From the NCBI GenBank assembly GCA_951217055.1, contig OX578286.1, forward strand, positions 28,030,720 through 28,094,719: a stretch of DNA of 64,000 bases, written 5' to 3'. How positions within the stretch are numbered: position 1 is the stretch's first letter; the number at the start of each line of letters is the position of its first letter. The notes below the pieces were generated by a model. That model saw only the letters and a list, made by a program, of their open reading frames with translations, made no database searches and was not told where the DNA came from. A program made the position numbers and the translations under genes. This DNA is from Gerris lacustris. Taxonomy: Eukaryota; Arthropoda; Insecta; Hemiptera; Gerridae. Below, piece by piece: positions 21,907-34,139 of this stretch.

Positions 21907-22655
21907 TAGTCCAGTCAAATGGTAGTTTGAAGTGGAAAGTTCTGGTGTAATTGTTGTTAGTGACTTACTTTATGTTTTTGGGGTGCTGAACACGAATCTG
22001 AAGTTGTCCAACAAAATTTCCCTCGGCAAATATGAGAAATCATCGAAAAACTAAAAAAAAAATGTTTTTTTATTGGTTTTCAGCTTATAACTTGCAAAGC
22101 AATCTACTCACGCAAAAGGTGGTCTAGTAGTAAAATAAAAAGGAGAAAATAATCTACAATTTATGTCTGGAACATTTATTTGTACGTCGTATGGTTTTCA
22201 CGCAAATGGGAGTTGAAATATTGGAAAGAGGTGGTGGGTGGAGAGTACAGGCTGAAGGGTAAACGGTTGGTGGCCAGACTGCGCTGGAAGTTAATTTTAT
22301 GTTTTTGGGTGTGCTGAACACGAATCTAAAGTTGTCCAACAAAAATGTTACACGAAAATATGCGAAATCATCATAAAACCACTTTTTAATTTTATTTATT
22401 TAGTGGATTTCGCCTTAGACCACTTTTTGCGTAAGTAGATTGCTTTGCAAGTTATAAGCTGAAAACCAAAAAAAAAAAAAAATTTCTTTTGTAGTTTTTC
22501 GATGACTTCTCATAATTGCCGAGGGAAATTTTGTTGGAAAACTTCAGATTTGTGTTCAGCACCCCAAAAAACATAAAGTAAGCCATTAACAACAATTACA
22601 CCAGAACTTTCCACTTTGAGCTCTTTTCATGCACCATTTGACTGGACTATTATAG
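21907..22655. mobile_element. Foldback element with ~230-bp arms
   Basis: The left arm (21907-22130: TAGTCCAGTCAAATGGT, TTCTGGTGTAATTGTTGTTA, CAGCTTATAACTTGCAAAGC) is inverted at 22405-22655 with scattered differences. The middle (22295-22380) holds a third, diverged piece of the same arm. No open frame. It lies within family D. Confidence 0.8.
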
Positions 22656-22850
22656 AAAATTTGGGTAAACCCAAAATATGTATTTTTCTTAATTTTTGAG
22701 TGGGGTATCATTTTAAAGGTATTGTAGATCACAAATATATAACGAGTTTTCAAAATGGCGGCCATTTTACCCCCAAACTAACCAAAAAAATGCCTACCTA
22801 AAATGCTAAAGGAAAATATGCACACTTTTATAGTTAGAAAAAATGGGTAC

Positions 22851-23000
22851 TTCTTTAGATTGTTACTCCCCTGTGTTTTTTTAATATAAATTACTTTGAC
22901 TAAATAACTATTAAGATAAAGGGATGTTCAGCTCAATGTACATTAGGACAAAGGAATATCACACTTCTGTTTTTATAAGAGAAGTAACAGTCTAAAGAAG
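22851..23000. mobile_element. MITE family E, 150-bp copy
   Basis: TIR TTCTTTAGATTGTTACTCCCC at the left and its complement (..AGTAACAGTCTAAAGAA) at the right. Internal sequence (ATTACTTTGACTAAATAACT, AAGGAATATCACACTTCTGT) is shared, in inverted orientation, with 40328-40481. Confidence 0.85.
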
Positions 23001-23014
23001 AACATTCCACACAC

Positions 23015-23072
23015 CTTCTTTAGATTGTTACTCCCCTATTTTTTTTATAAGGGGAGTAACAATCTAAAGAAG
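23015..23072. mobile_element. MITE family E, 58-bp internally deleted derivative
   Basis: The same TIRs (CTTCTTTAGATTGTTACTCC and complement) are separated by only about 10 bp (ATTTTTTTTAT), so almost the whole copy is a hairpin. It lies 15 bp after the longer copy. Confidence 0.85.
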
Positions 23073-23165
23073 TGTCAAAAAAGGTAGGTAATATGAAATT
23101 TTATGGCCGAAGAAACCCTTTTAGTAGCTTGCTGGCAGGTACTTGACGGGTTTTGATTGTATATG

Positions 23166-23979
23166 AACTATAATTAATTAAGTTTAACAAAATCTCAGTA
23201 TAGAAGCTCTAAATTAATTACAGAAGCAGTAATTAAACATCTCATCAATATCTTTAATTTCACATTCCTTGGATTTTTCTTTCGTTCCAATTCTCTCACC
23301 CAATTAATTCTGTCCCGACATTAGTACATGGAATTTTTCATACGAAGGACTCCGAGATCCCTTAAAATTAATTAGGGTAGGAAAAAGGAAAAAGGGGATA
23401 GGTCCCTAATTTATTTTGGACCACAAGCTCTCCTTCATTGCCCCAAATATATTTCACAGTCTAACAATGTCTGTATCTAATTCCTTCTAAAGAGGGAGTG
23501 GGTGAGAGACGAAGGGAAGGTTACTAACGAAGGAAACATTTTGAAGAATATAAATGCATTTTTTTGTGCGTGTGTTTTTCCTCTTTTTCTTTGTTGGAAT
23601 TATCAATTAAAAAGGGTATAACGAGGGCACTACGATTTAACATTGTAAAATTTTAGTATAGTACTGATAAGAGCTTTCAGCATTAAGAGTCATGATGAAA
23701 ATGTCAATAATCGTGCTGAATTGATTATGTCATCAAACGTTTCTTGACAAAGACATGTTTGTAAAGTTAAAAAAGCTGTTTATATTTACATTCCTCATCC
23801 TAAAACAGAGTAAAATAGAGAAGGTTCACGATCTATCCGACAATAGTCTATGTCAAATGAGTCTTAGTGCGTTGACAGTGCGGGGGAAAATTGGAGTGGG
23901 GAGCCAGGCAATGAAAGCTCAGGAACACAGTGCTTGCGCAAACTTTGAAGTTTCTATTTTCTTATAAACGTAATACATA
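23166..23979. other. Mostly featureless stretch; solo 108-bp unit
   Basis: No gene. Positions 23870-23955 (GTTGACAGTGCGGGGGAAAA, GTGGGGAGCCAGGCAATGAA) are an inverted, diverged copy of part of the 108-bp minisatellite unit. Confidence 0.5.
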
Positions 23980-24155
23980 CATAAAGAGAAAGTATTGTGA
24001 TAGCACGAAAATGTAATTTCCAGATTTTGATGGATTTACACATTTTGAGGTTCTCTGGGCCCAATATAGAAGTATTTAGAAAATACCTGTCGTCTCCTGT
24101 CTTTGCAGACGTGTTAAGCCTAAACTACTGTGCCGATCACTATTTAACAACATCC
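23980..24155 (-). mobile_element. Dispersed family A fragment
   Basis: AGAGAAAGTATTGTGATAGC, CACGAAAATG, GATTTTGATGGATTTACACA, CTGTCTTTGCAGACGTG and CCTAAACTACTGTGCCGAT match family A. Confidence 0.7.
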
Positions 24156-25321
24156 CTATTAATTCCATTACAGAAATAGTAAAAGAAAAAAAAGTCCACC
24201 TTAAAACTTAACCTAAGTGCACCCTATACAATTTAATATACTTAATTAAGAAACACGAACTAACGAAAGCGCTAATTAGTAAATTTACAACTCTTAAATT
24301 CACACGATTCCACAAAAGATTAGGGACGCAACGATTAAAGCAAACATACCTTGGGTATTAAATTATATATTTCCCTGTCATCGCTAAATATTAACTACTA
24401 AACAACTTTCCTCCCAAAAATATCTATCTCAAAATGGGAGAATCATAAAGAAGTTTAAAAGTTTGAAGTGCTAACTATTATAAAACTTAGTTTTTAATTC
24501 TCAAAATAATCTCTTAATTTGAGAAAGTTACATGGTTTTTGAAATGATGATCCATTTCTCTTCTTTGAAGTGATTAAACACTACTTACTTCCAGGTATTT
24601 TCCAGTAGAGAAGCCCTTTAATACAATGTTAAGGTCGCTGTAGTAGTGAGGTGTTGTGAATCTGAGAAAAGCTATTAACCTATTAAGTTATAACTGGAAG
24701 AATTAAATTGCTTTGCTGACGAGCAAGTAAATGAACCTATTTATGCAATTAGTCGTTGCTTAATACCCAATTAGATGGTGTGTACTCATGTCTAAGAGAC
24801 TGGGTTAAACATCTAAGTGATAACTGTACGCTTGGTTAAACGCTTTAATCTCTTCCGTCTTAGCCACATTCCTTTGGATATACGCCGAGTTAGAATATCT
24901 TTCATCTTTTGTACATTAGCATTGAACTTTGGAAGTGTAACTTCAATCATTTTCATTTTAGTGAGGTTTTCAAAAACTAGAAATGGATGGAAGATCATGG
25001 GATTGGTAAATTTATATATGATATGAAGATAACAACATCTATGTTAAGGTTAAGAAGAGAAGTTGGAAGAGTCCTTCATCAGATTGAAGAAATATCGTTG
25101 CAAAGGTTATTTAACAACATACCTGGTGAGGGGTAGATAGTTTGGATCCCCGCGATGTAAGACATGTTATGACACTTATGATCATTCCAGGGGATGTGTG
25201 AAGTAGTCGATTTCCTCACGTCTCACATCTTGTGTTAAACATGACGGGTTTGGTCAATGGATCCATTTACGTGGTATATGTTTTTAGGTGTAGAACCTAA
25301 ACATTCGAAATTAATTTGGGT
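24156..25321. other. Long stretch without recognised genes
   Basis: No reliable gene. Overlapping 60-70-codon frames on both strands at 24813-25026 match no family I can name. Confidence 0.45.
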
Positions 25322-26140
25322 TCAAGGCCAGGCGCTCACAGGAGAGTTTTTGCCAGCAGGCCGCTTTAAAACTACCTCATGGGCTCATACAACATGTGGG
25401 AGTGCTGACACTAGTGGCAAAGATAGGTGCAAGACAAAAGAATCTTCAAGCCTAGGAGATATCCCGAGACATTACAGCATTTGGGCTTATGAAGCATATG
25501 GAACTGCACACACTGGAGCCAAAGACAGGTGAAAGACAAAAGAATCTTCCAGCTAATGAGATATCCCAAAAAATTTCTGTCCAAAGACTGTTATGGATTG
25601 ATAACAGCAATTTCCACGAGACCGATTTCGCTGCAGGGAAATAGGTACAAGATATACGATTGTCATGTCTCCAGTGTGTAAAACTATAGCAACACAAGTG
25701 TGTTAAGACAGAACCAACGAAGAAAGTTCGCAAACAGTCTGCAGACTATTTTGTCTCCAGTGTCTGGCCTAACCCTATGGAAGAAGAACAATAAGACGTC
25801 GTGCGACTAAGTCCAGGCGCACACTGGAGACAAAACAGACTGCAGACTGTTTCCGAACTGTCTTGGTTGTGTCTGCCTTGTCATACTTGTGTTGCTACAG
25901 CCTTGCATATTGGAGACAAGACAGTTGCATACCTTGTACCCAGTGAAATGGATCACGTGGGAATTGCTGTGATTTGTTCATAACAGCCTCAGGACAGAAA
26001 TGTGTCGATTTATCACCAAGACTAGAGGATTCTTTTGTCTTACACCTGTCTTTGCCCTCCAGTGAGCACTCCCATAAGCCCTTGAGGTAGTGACAAAAAT
26101 GTCTGCGAGCAAAAAAACCTCCTGTGTGCACCTACCCTAA
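25322..26140. mobile_element. Imperfect ~800-bp foldback element
   Basis: Ends AGGCGCTCACAGGAG..TTTTTGC and, inverted, AGGTGCACACAGGAGG..TTTTTTGC. Internal inverted pairs include AGACAGGTGAAAGACAAAAG / AGACAGGTGTAAGACAAAAG and ACACTGGAGACAAAACAGAC / GTCTGCAGACTATTTTGTCT. Several internal segments (CACACTGGAG, GCAGACTGTTT) are repeated. No transposase frame; the open frames here lie within the repeat arms. Confidence 0.65.
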
Positions 26141-26217
26141 CAGATTTTCACGTCCGTCTCTGAGATGAATACTCACCTCTCACTAAATCTTAATATTACT
26201 GTGTCTTTTTCTTCCAC

Positions 26218-26290
26218 AATAGGCACTGATGAAGACCTTTTGAAGTTTGAAAGCTGTTTTGACATAAAAGTAATGCCAATTTACGAGGAC
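26218..26290 (+). ncRNA. Hammerhead-like motif, degenerate
   Basis: AGGCACTGATGA (26221-26232) and GAAAGCTG (26249-26256) repeat the flanks of the 15726 motif, but the hairpin between is weaker (AGAC / GTTT, 4 bp with one wobble) and no clear stem III is seen. Probably a decayed copy. Confidence 0.35.
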
Positions 26291-26711
26291 GAAAGTTTGT
26301 GTTATTCCAGTACAATATATATGTTTACGTAACACTTTAAATTAAAATACTGTGGAAGGTGTATTTCTATCCTTTTTCCCTTCCTCCTAAATTATAATAA
26401 TCATTAATAAATTGTAGTTTTTTCTTGCCAATTTTTTTACATCCGAGCTTATCAAAAGAATTGTGATCATTCTATTCTAAATAAAGAAACTTTTTATTTG
26501 CGTATTATTTTAGTTAAATCTGAGAGAGAACTTGACATTTTCTAAAACACTGGTTAAGAAGTAGGAAAGCTGGTGAAAATGAGGGGGAAAGCCATGCATC
26601 AACTCCTACACAAGATCCTTATTTCCTAGTTTTTAAAATGGCAACGTTCCAACATCCGAAATAAAACTACGCCCACTCAATGAAATACTATCAAAACAAC
26701 CTTTTTAATCC

Positions 26712-26815
<104 letters not shown>

Positions 26816-27029
26816 AATGTTCAATCAAATAAAGGAGAAAAAAGTAATTTATTTTTTGATTGGATATGCTTGTCATACATTTGATTTTATATCATACATT
26901 TCATTAGTCTACATGGAAATATTACAAATTAATATGAGAAGGAAGTTATATATTATTTAGTATAAAAAGTTATTAAAATTATTACTTTGAAATAATATAA
27001 ATACAAAATGTTAACGGAGGAATATTTAA

Positions 27030-27545
27030 AAATAGACTGCCAATTGGTGTGGCACATAGCTTCCTCGTATCCTCTGACGTATCGACTTAATCGTCTATTT
27101 TGTGCTTTTACAAGTGAATACTGTCTAATTTATTTAATTGTTTCCCTCGTTTTTTTTAATGTCACATTTTTAATTTTATTATTTACATGAATTAAAGTAT
27201 CAATTAAGCAAAAGTTAAAGAAAGAGCGCAGACAGTTGAAATTAATCTGGTGCTTTCTGTGGTCTACTTTCGACAAACCATCCAAATTTCATAAAAATCA
27301 GATGAGTACTTTTGAAGATATAGTTGTAAATAAATGTATGTCTGTGCGCATGTGGAAGAGAAAGAAATGCACGCAGAAGGTTGCAGCATATATATGGAAC
27401 CAACAATGGACTAATTATGACCAACCATTGAAATTTCATTAAAATCGGACGAGTAGTTTATAATAATTTGGTTCACGAAAATTAAGCGACAGACAGACAC
27501 ATGATCAAAAATGTTCCCTGATGTCTGAAACGGATTTTTTATATG
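27030..27545 (+). mobile_element. Family B copy
   Basis: From ATAGACTGCCAATTGGTGTG to GATGTCTGAAACGGATTTT in the standard B order, including GACAGACAGACACATGATCA. It lacks the terminal hairpin. Confidence 0.8.
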
Positions 27546-28058
27546 AGATGTTTAACTTAAAAACTTCTCAAATTCTCGCATTTAAGAAAAGTGTTGAAGA
27601 GTAACATAAGGATTTTACCTAAAGCCCTTTAAGCCCTATGGGCGTAAATTTACGTCCCCAAGTTTTTCTTGTTTGGAGGCACAGTACTACTGTCAGTGAA
27701 AATTTATTAAAGTATATTTAGTGCTATCTCTTGGCTGTTTGGTGTATTATGAATGTTCACATAAGAGCCCAGTAGATAGAGCAACGGTTGACAATAGTAA
27801 AGATATTATAGACAAGATTTCATCATCTAGGGTTTGTAAAACCTGTCATCAATGTTCCTTGTGCAGCTAGCCCCTAGGCTTAGGGGTTTTTCCCATTTAT
27901 GAAATTCCTCAGGCATTACTAACCTTTTTATACCTAATTTACTATAATATAATCTAGACTTTATCCGGTTTTCCCTACCCTGTTTCTATACGACATGCTT
28001 TTTATGTATTTATACACGTTTTTTATGAAGGTATGGACTATATATTCTTATGTATTAG
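27546..28058. other. Stretch without genes
   Basis: No gene. An AAAGCCCTTTAAG motif at 27620-27632 has an inverted relative near 28640-28655 (CTCAAAGGGCTTTAAA), perhaps marking the ends of a 1-kb element; the evidence is thin. Confidence 0.35.
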
Positions 28059-28074
28059 ATATATATAAATATAT

Positions 28075-28165
<91 letters not shown>
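28059..28165. repeat. (TA)n microsatellite
   Basis: Interrupted (TA)n with ATAAATA near the left end, then pure TA to 28164. Confidence 0.98.
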
Positions 28166-28166
<1 letters not shown>

Positions 28167-28239
28167 TCATTTAGAGACTGTAATTTGTAGTAAATATAAT
28201 TTGTTGTAAAAGTATTACTATAAAATAGGGTTTATAAAT

Positions 28240-28498
28240 TGAAGAGTTGAAATTCATAAGGCTCTAAGTGCCAAAAAATATAATTTTGAGTTCATGGCTT
28301 CAAAACGATTTATGGCCCAACCTAGTAATAATCAAAAAGGTCTAAGTGCCAAAGCAGAACTGTATATTTGTTAAAAATCTCACAAGATAGCAGCATCTCC
28401 CCAGTGTTGCTTCTTTTGGGTTTAAGTGCCATACATACATAATTTTTTTTCAGAAACCGATTTGGCACTTAGAGCGCCTCTTCAACTCTTCAACTGTC
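28240..28498. mobile_element. Foldback MITE with TTGAAGAGTTGAA ends
   Basis: TTGAAGAGTTGAA plus GCTCTAAGTGCCAAA at the left is inverted at 28467-28498 (TTTGGCACTTAGAGCGCC, TCTTCAACTCTTCAA). Further CTAAGTGCCA copies lie inside (28334, 28424). About 255 bp, non-coding. Confidence 0.65.
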
Positions 28499-29325
28499 TT
28501 TGTGTAATAATATATTATTAATTAGTTTAATTATAGGCAGAGAAAATAGATGTCTTAAAAAAAGTGTGATACATTTGGTGTGTAAGGTAGAAAAAACCTC
28601 AGGCCAGGGGAACACCCTTACAATATATACCTTAGTCCTCAAAGGGCTTTAAACTGGTTCCTCTAAGATCGTCTTCACTTTAAGTTTGATAATAATTTCT
28701 TTAAGTAAAAAACATGAAAGTCTTCATGAGATTAAAACTAACGCTATTTCAACTTTGTCATTAAGTGCTAGTGACAGTTATAAGAACTAAATGACACCCA
28801 GTCTGTGATTAATTAACAGTTTTTTTTCAATTCAAATTACCTTTCTTTCGCCTTTTATACATTAAATTTACATCAAAACCGTACCGAATGTCTTCAACAC
28901 ACAGGTTCTTGTGAAGATATTTGTCACTTTCAGTTTCCTCTGTTTATTTATGTTTAGATTCACCTCACTACACTATCAACATATGTATAAAGTCTAGAAG
29001 TAAATAGATAATAATAAAAAAATATTTGTGATGAAAAATTCATCTCTTGAAACCAGGCACACAACATATGTACATGTCATATTTAAAGAAGTATTCAGTA
29101 ACCTATGTATAACATTTATTAAAAGGATAAAAGAAATAAAGGATTACAACTCGTTTATAAGTAAACTTAAATAATATTTATCTAAGGCTTAGGCTGATTT
29201 AACAGCAGCTAAACTAATGTAAATAAGTGTATATGTATAATATATGATTTTCTAATAAATTGATCGATATATTTATTAAAATTTAAATAATTTAGAACGT
29301 ATTGACATAATTAGTAAGGTTATTA
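28499..29325. other. AT-rich stretch without genes
   Basis: Nothing recognised. Confidence 0.5.
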
Positions 29326-31740
29326 TCATGAAGAGGTTATGTTAGTTGTCTCACTCTAGTCAGTCAATTTGTTTCGTTATATGCCTTAATCTTTTAGTTA
29401 TTTAGAAGGTATTGAAATCTTTAGGAAGGTTATCTTCATGGAGAAGGTTAAGTTAGTTGTCTCACTCTAGTCAGTCAATTTGTTTCTTGTTACGTCTTAT
29501 TCTTTTAGTTATATAGAAGGTATAGACATCTCTAGGAAGGTTATCTTCATGAAGAAGGTTAAGTTAGTTGTCTCACTCTAGTCAGTCAACTTTTTTCTTG
29601 TTATGTCTTATTCTTTTAGTTATTTAGAAGGTATTGACATCTTTAGGAAGGTTATCTTCATGGAGAAGGTTAAGTTAGTTGTCTCACTCTAGTCAGTCAA
29701 CTTGTTTCTTGTTATGTCTTATTCTTTTAGTTATTTAGAAGGTATTGACATCTTTAGGAAGGTTATCTTCATGGAGAAGGTTAAGTTAGTTGTCTCACTC
29801 TAGTCAGTCAACTTGTTTCTTGTTATGTCTTATTCTTTTAGTTATTTAGAAGGTATTGACATCTTTAGGAAGGTAACCTTCATGAAGAAGGTGAAGTTAG
29901 TTGTCTCACTCTAGTCAGTCAACTTGTTTCTTGTTATGTCTTATTCTTTTAGTTATTTAGAAGGTATTGACATCTTTAGGAAGGTTATCTTCATGGAGAA
30001 GGTTAAGTTAGTTGTCTCACTCTAGTCAGTCAACTTGTTTCTTGTTATGTCTTATTCTTTTAGTTATTTAGAAGGTATTGACATCTTTAGGAAGGTAACC
30101 TTCATGAAGAAGGTGAAGTTAGTTGTCTCACTCTAGTCAGTCAACTTGTTTCTTGTTATGTCTTATTCTTTTAGTTATTTAGAAGGTATTGACATCTTTA
30201 GGAAGGTAACCTTCATGAAGAAGGTTAAGTTAGTTGTCTCACTCTAGTCAGTCAACTTGTTTCTTGTTATGTCTTATTCTTTTAGTTATTTAGAAGGTAT
30301 TGATATCTTTAGGAAGGTTATCTTTTATCTTCATGAAGAAGGTTAAGTTAGTTGCCTCACTCTAGTCAGTCAACTTGTTTCTTGTTATATCTTATTATTT
30401 TAGTTATTTAGAAGGTATTGGCATCTTTAGGAAGGTTATCTTCATGTAAAAGGTTAAGTTATTTGTCTCACTCTAATCAGTCAACTAGTTTCTTGTTATG
30501 TCTTATTCTTTTAGTTATTTAGAAGGTATTGGCATCTTTAGGAAGGTTATCTTCATGGAGAAGGTTAAGTTAGTTGTCTCACTCTAGTCAGTCAACTTGT
30601 TTCTTGTTATGTCTTATTCTTTTAGTTATTTAGAAGGTATTGACATCTTTAGGAAGGTTATCTTCATGGAGAAGGTTAAGTTAGTTGTCTCACTCTAGTC
30701 AGTCAACTTGTTTCTTGTTATGTCTTATTCTTTTAGTTATTTAGAAGGTATTGACATCTTTAGGAAGGTTATCTTCATGGAGAAGGTTAAGTTAGTTGTC
30801 TCACTCTAGTCAGTCAACTTGTTTCTTGTTATGTCTTATTCTTTTAGTTATTTAGAAGGTATTGACATCTTTAGGAAGGTAACCTTCATGAAGAAGGTGA
30901 AGTTAGTTGTCTCACTCTAGTCAGTCAACTTGTTTCTTGTTATGTCTTATTCTTTTAGTTATTTAGAAGGTATTGACATCTTTAGGAAGGTAACCTTCAT
31001 GAAGAAGGTTAAGTTAGTTGTCTCACTCTAGTCAGTCAACTTGTTTCTTGTTATGTCTTATTCTTTTAGTTATTTAGAAGGTATTGATATCTTTAGGAAG
31101 GTTATCTTTTATCTTCATGAAGAAGGTTAAGTTAGTTGCCTCACTCTAGTCAGTCAACTTGTTTCTTGTTATATCTTATTATTTTAGTTATTTAGAAGGT
31201 ATTGGCATCTTTAGGAAGGTTATCTTCATGTAAAAGGTTAAGTTATTTGTCTCACTCTAATCAGTCAACTAGTTTCTTGTTATGTCTTATTCTTTTAGTT
31301 ATTTAGAAGGTATTGGCATCTTTAGGAAGGTTATCTTCATGGAGAAGGTTAAGTTAGTTATCTCATCCTAGTCAGTCAACTAGTTTCTTGATATGTCTTA
31401 TTCTTTTAGTTATTTAGAAGGTATTGGCATCTTTAGGAAGGTTATCTTCATGAAGAAGGTTATGTTAGTTGTCTCACTCTAGTCAGTCAACTTGTTTCTT
31501 GTTATATCTTATTCTTTTAGTTATTTAGAAGGTATTGACATCTTTAGGCAGGTTATCTACATGGAGAAGGTTAAGTTAGTTGTCTTAATCTTGTCAGTCA
31601 ACTTGTTTCTTGTTATGTCTTATTCTTTTAGTTATTTAGAAGGTATTGACATCTTTAGGGAGGTTATCTTCATGGAAAATGTTGAGGTAGTTGTCTTACT
31701 CTACAACAGTCAACTTTTTTCTTGTTATGTCTTAAGGTAA
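29326..31740 (+). repeat. 111-bp satellite array with higher-order structure
   Basis: About 22 copies of a 111-bp unit: GTTATGTCTTATTCTTTTAG, TTATTTAGAAGGTATTGACA, TCTTTAGGAAGGTTATCTTC, ATGGAGAAGGTTAAGTTAGT, TGTCTCACTCTAGTCAGTCA, ACTTGTTTCTT. Successive starts at 29711, 29822 and 29933 confirm the period. Variant markers (GGTAACCTTCATG; the insertion TTATCTTTTATCTTC at 30318 and again at 31102) recur about 784 bp apart, so a seven-unit block was duplicated. The inverse-oriented array is at 6836-7790. Confidence 0.95.
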
Positions 31741-32467
31741 GGTGTTCGTAGCTTGCGTTTTTTACGTGTTTCAGAATAATTTTTAGACTCTTCTAATATA
31801 ACAAGAGAAAAGTTTGTTCTACATTAACTTTCTGACGTTGAAATTAACCTTAGCGAAACCTTCGCATTCTCTTCCCTATTGTTCATATTTGTAATTTCAT
31901 CTTTTGAGACATCCATTTACATAGAAAATAATAAATACCCATTTGTTTTTCATTTTATAAACTTTAGTTGAACTAGTCTTTGGCTTTTGACGGCGGAAAA
32001 GAATGATATGAGAAGATTAAAATTAAAATAATATTTAGTACTTTGTGAAAAGAGTTTGCTTTTAATATAAGACTAAGCCGGGGTAGTAAGTAACAAGTGA
32101 CTGCGTAGGCAAAGTGATTAAGCACAGGATGGCTTAGCAAGGGACTTGACTTTTATTATCTCTCATTTTGAAAATAAAACCTTCAACTTTTAACTTTAAC
32201 TCGTTAATCCTTTAATTCTTGATTAGAATTCAACCATTTTAGTAATTAACTTTGCTTATTGTTCTGAGGATTAACTTTATGATGTCAAAGACTTAACTAT
32301 CAGGAAGACTGATAGTGTTATTTAATTTGTTTTAAACCAAGACGATTTGTATTAGAAATTCTCCCCACTTTTAGAAACACAAATTTGATAAAGTTAATAA
32401 AACTAAAATAAAATAAGATTGCAATTTAATGTTTAGATTAAATTTAGAAAATGTTTAAGAATAAAAC
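31741..32467. other. AT-rich stretch without genes
   Basis: No gene or repeat boundary recognised. Confidence 0.5.
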
Positions 32468-32750
32468 TAACTAGAGAGGTTAATACAAAGTAACACAGAA
32501 ATATTGTCACAACAATTTTATATTATTTATTGGCAAACGCATTTTGACATTTTGAATCATCTTCAGTGTTGACGCTGTAAGAGTAAAGATCCTACTAGCT
32601 ATATATTTATAAGCTTTTATGAGTTAAACTAACAGTATAAAGTGGGGTAGACTAGGGCTGTAGAGGGATAAAGGACCCAAAGGTAAGGGATATGAAATGA
32701 AGACCCAAGGCGGAACCCAGTATAGGGGTTAGGTCAGGTATAACATTATA
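32468..32750 (-). mobile_element. Family C copy, decayed hammerhead-like motif
   Basis: Same order as 16086-16480 (ACTAGAGAGGTT, TATTGTCAC.ACAATTTT, AAACGCATTTTGACA, CATCTTCAGTG, GTAAGAGTA, AAACTAACAGTATAAAGTGG). On the minus strand CTGAAGA is kept but GAAA is changed to AAAA and the hairpin is broken, so this copy is presumably inactive. Confidence 0.55.
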
Positions 32751-32815
32751 TTTACAATGCTAACTAACACTTAAAACTTAAGAACTTGATATAGCAAGTC
32801 GAAACGCATTTGTTA

Positions 32816-33230
32816 ATAATAATCGAAGCGAGCGTAGCGAGCTTCCTACATTCAACGAAATATGCTGCGTGTCTGATACGTACGACGATAACTTGAGTAA
32901 AAGTTGACTGATTTTGATAAAATTTAATACACATGTTCATTTTACCAATGCTCATTACGAGTTCGTTAAACAAGCGTTCGCGCGCAACAATTACAATTGG
33001 AATTTTAGGACGGGAAAACATCCTTCGACGAGACAAACATTTTTTTCAAATACAATTTTTTAGTAAAACTAACAGCGACACCGCTATGAATTAATAAAGA
33101 TCGTTCAAGCAATTAAAGCGGGCGTAAACGTTTAAAATAGAGAAAACAACGTTTTTACCAATATCTTACGTTCTAACGTAACGATTTTAATAAAACTTCG
33201 TATACATCGTCTAAAGTACAATTTAAATAA
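32816..33230 (+). mobile_element. Family G fragment
   Basis: CGAAGCGAGCGTAGCGAGC (32825-32843), CGACGATAACTTGAGTAAA, TTTTAGGACGGGAAAAC and CAGCGACACCGCTATGAA match family G. Confidence 0.7.
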
Positions 33231-33269
33231 ATTTATATTTATACTATTAAAATAAATTAAATGAAGTAC

Positions 33270-33550
33270 AATTTACGGCTCTGAATTTTTAAATTCCAAT
33301 ACAGAAATCCGTTTCAGACATCATTTGCAGGAACATTTTTGGTCCTGTATTTTTCTGTCGTTCAATCCCCCGGGGGGTTACAATGTTTTTTATCGGTAAT
33401 AACTAACCAGATTAATTTTAACCACCTGCACACAATATTGCTAAATTGACACTTTAATTCTTTAAGAAAAATGTAATCTATTTTAACAGATTCAAATACA
33501 GGGGGAAACAATTAAATAAATAAGACAATAATTGGCAGTAAAAAGACATT
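33270..33550 (-). mobile_element. Family B remnant, inverted
   Basis: AATACAGAAATCCGTTTCAG, GGAACATTTTTGGTC and TCTGTCGTTCAAT match the reverse of the B 3' part; CAATAATTGGCAGT at 33528-33541 is a decayed B start. Confidence 0.55.
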
Positions 33551-33587
33551 TTGCAACTGGGGGCGTAGCCACTCAATTGAGGATATA

Positions 33588-33646
33588 TTATTGTAATGTA
33601 TTATTATTGTAATGTATTATTATTGTAATGTATTATTATTGTATAT
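33588..33646. repeat. 16-18-bp tandem repeat
   Basis: Three copies of TATTATTATTGTAATG. Confidence 0.85.
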
Positions 33647-34135
33647 AGTTATCATAACAAAATGTAAGTTCACTTAAAATGGTTAAAATCAATTGCGACT
33701 GTTGATTTTTTTACACAAATACTAATATATTATTTAAAAAATATACATTTTCGTGTGTTCAATTAACTTGTATTGCCGTCAGTACATAATTGGGGAAAGT
33801 TTCCGCTTTCTAGGTAGCTGGAAAGTGGTTGAAAAATGTATTAAAAAATGTTTACCCCACTTACGAGTGGAGTTAAATAAACGCCTGTAATATAAATTGT
33901 GATAACAAAGAAAAAAATAAAAAATACAAATAAACCACTCAAGTGAGTCAAACCTTCCCAAAGAACTCAACTGACAACGTGATGTTATTAATTCTCCAAT
34001 TTACGTGACAAACGAACAGGTACGATATTATTATTCTCGAATTATTTGAACCTTTTTTTTTATTTGAAAAAAGTCTTGTCTGCCTGTTTGTGCAGGTACA
34101 AAAGACATACATACATTTATTTTGTTTATTATTTA
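33647..34135. other. Stretch without genes
   Basis: Nothing recognised. Confidence 0.45.
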
Positions 34136-34139
34136 GATT

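Larger units (their letters stand above)
22656..23165 (+). mobile_element. Family D copy carrying two small MITEs
   Basis: Order as at 17040-17560, ending TAGCTTGCTGGCAGGTACTT. Two related inverted-repeat inserts (22851-23000 and 23015-23072) sit next to each other inside it. Confidence 0.6.

Noticed and set aside
24813..25026. Overlapping 61- and 69-codon frames as a gene
   Set aside because: They overlap on opposite strands, match no family I can name and lack splice signals.
27615..28660. 1-kb transposon with AAAGCCCTTT ends
   Set aside because: Only about 13 bp of inverted match and no target duplication could be defined.
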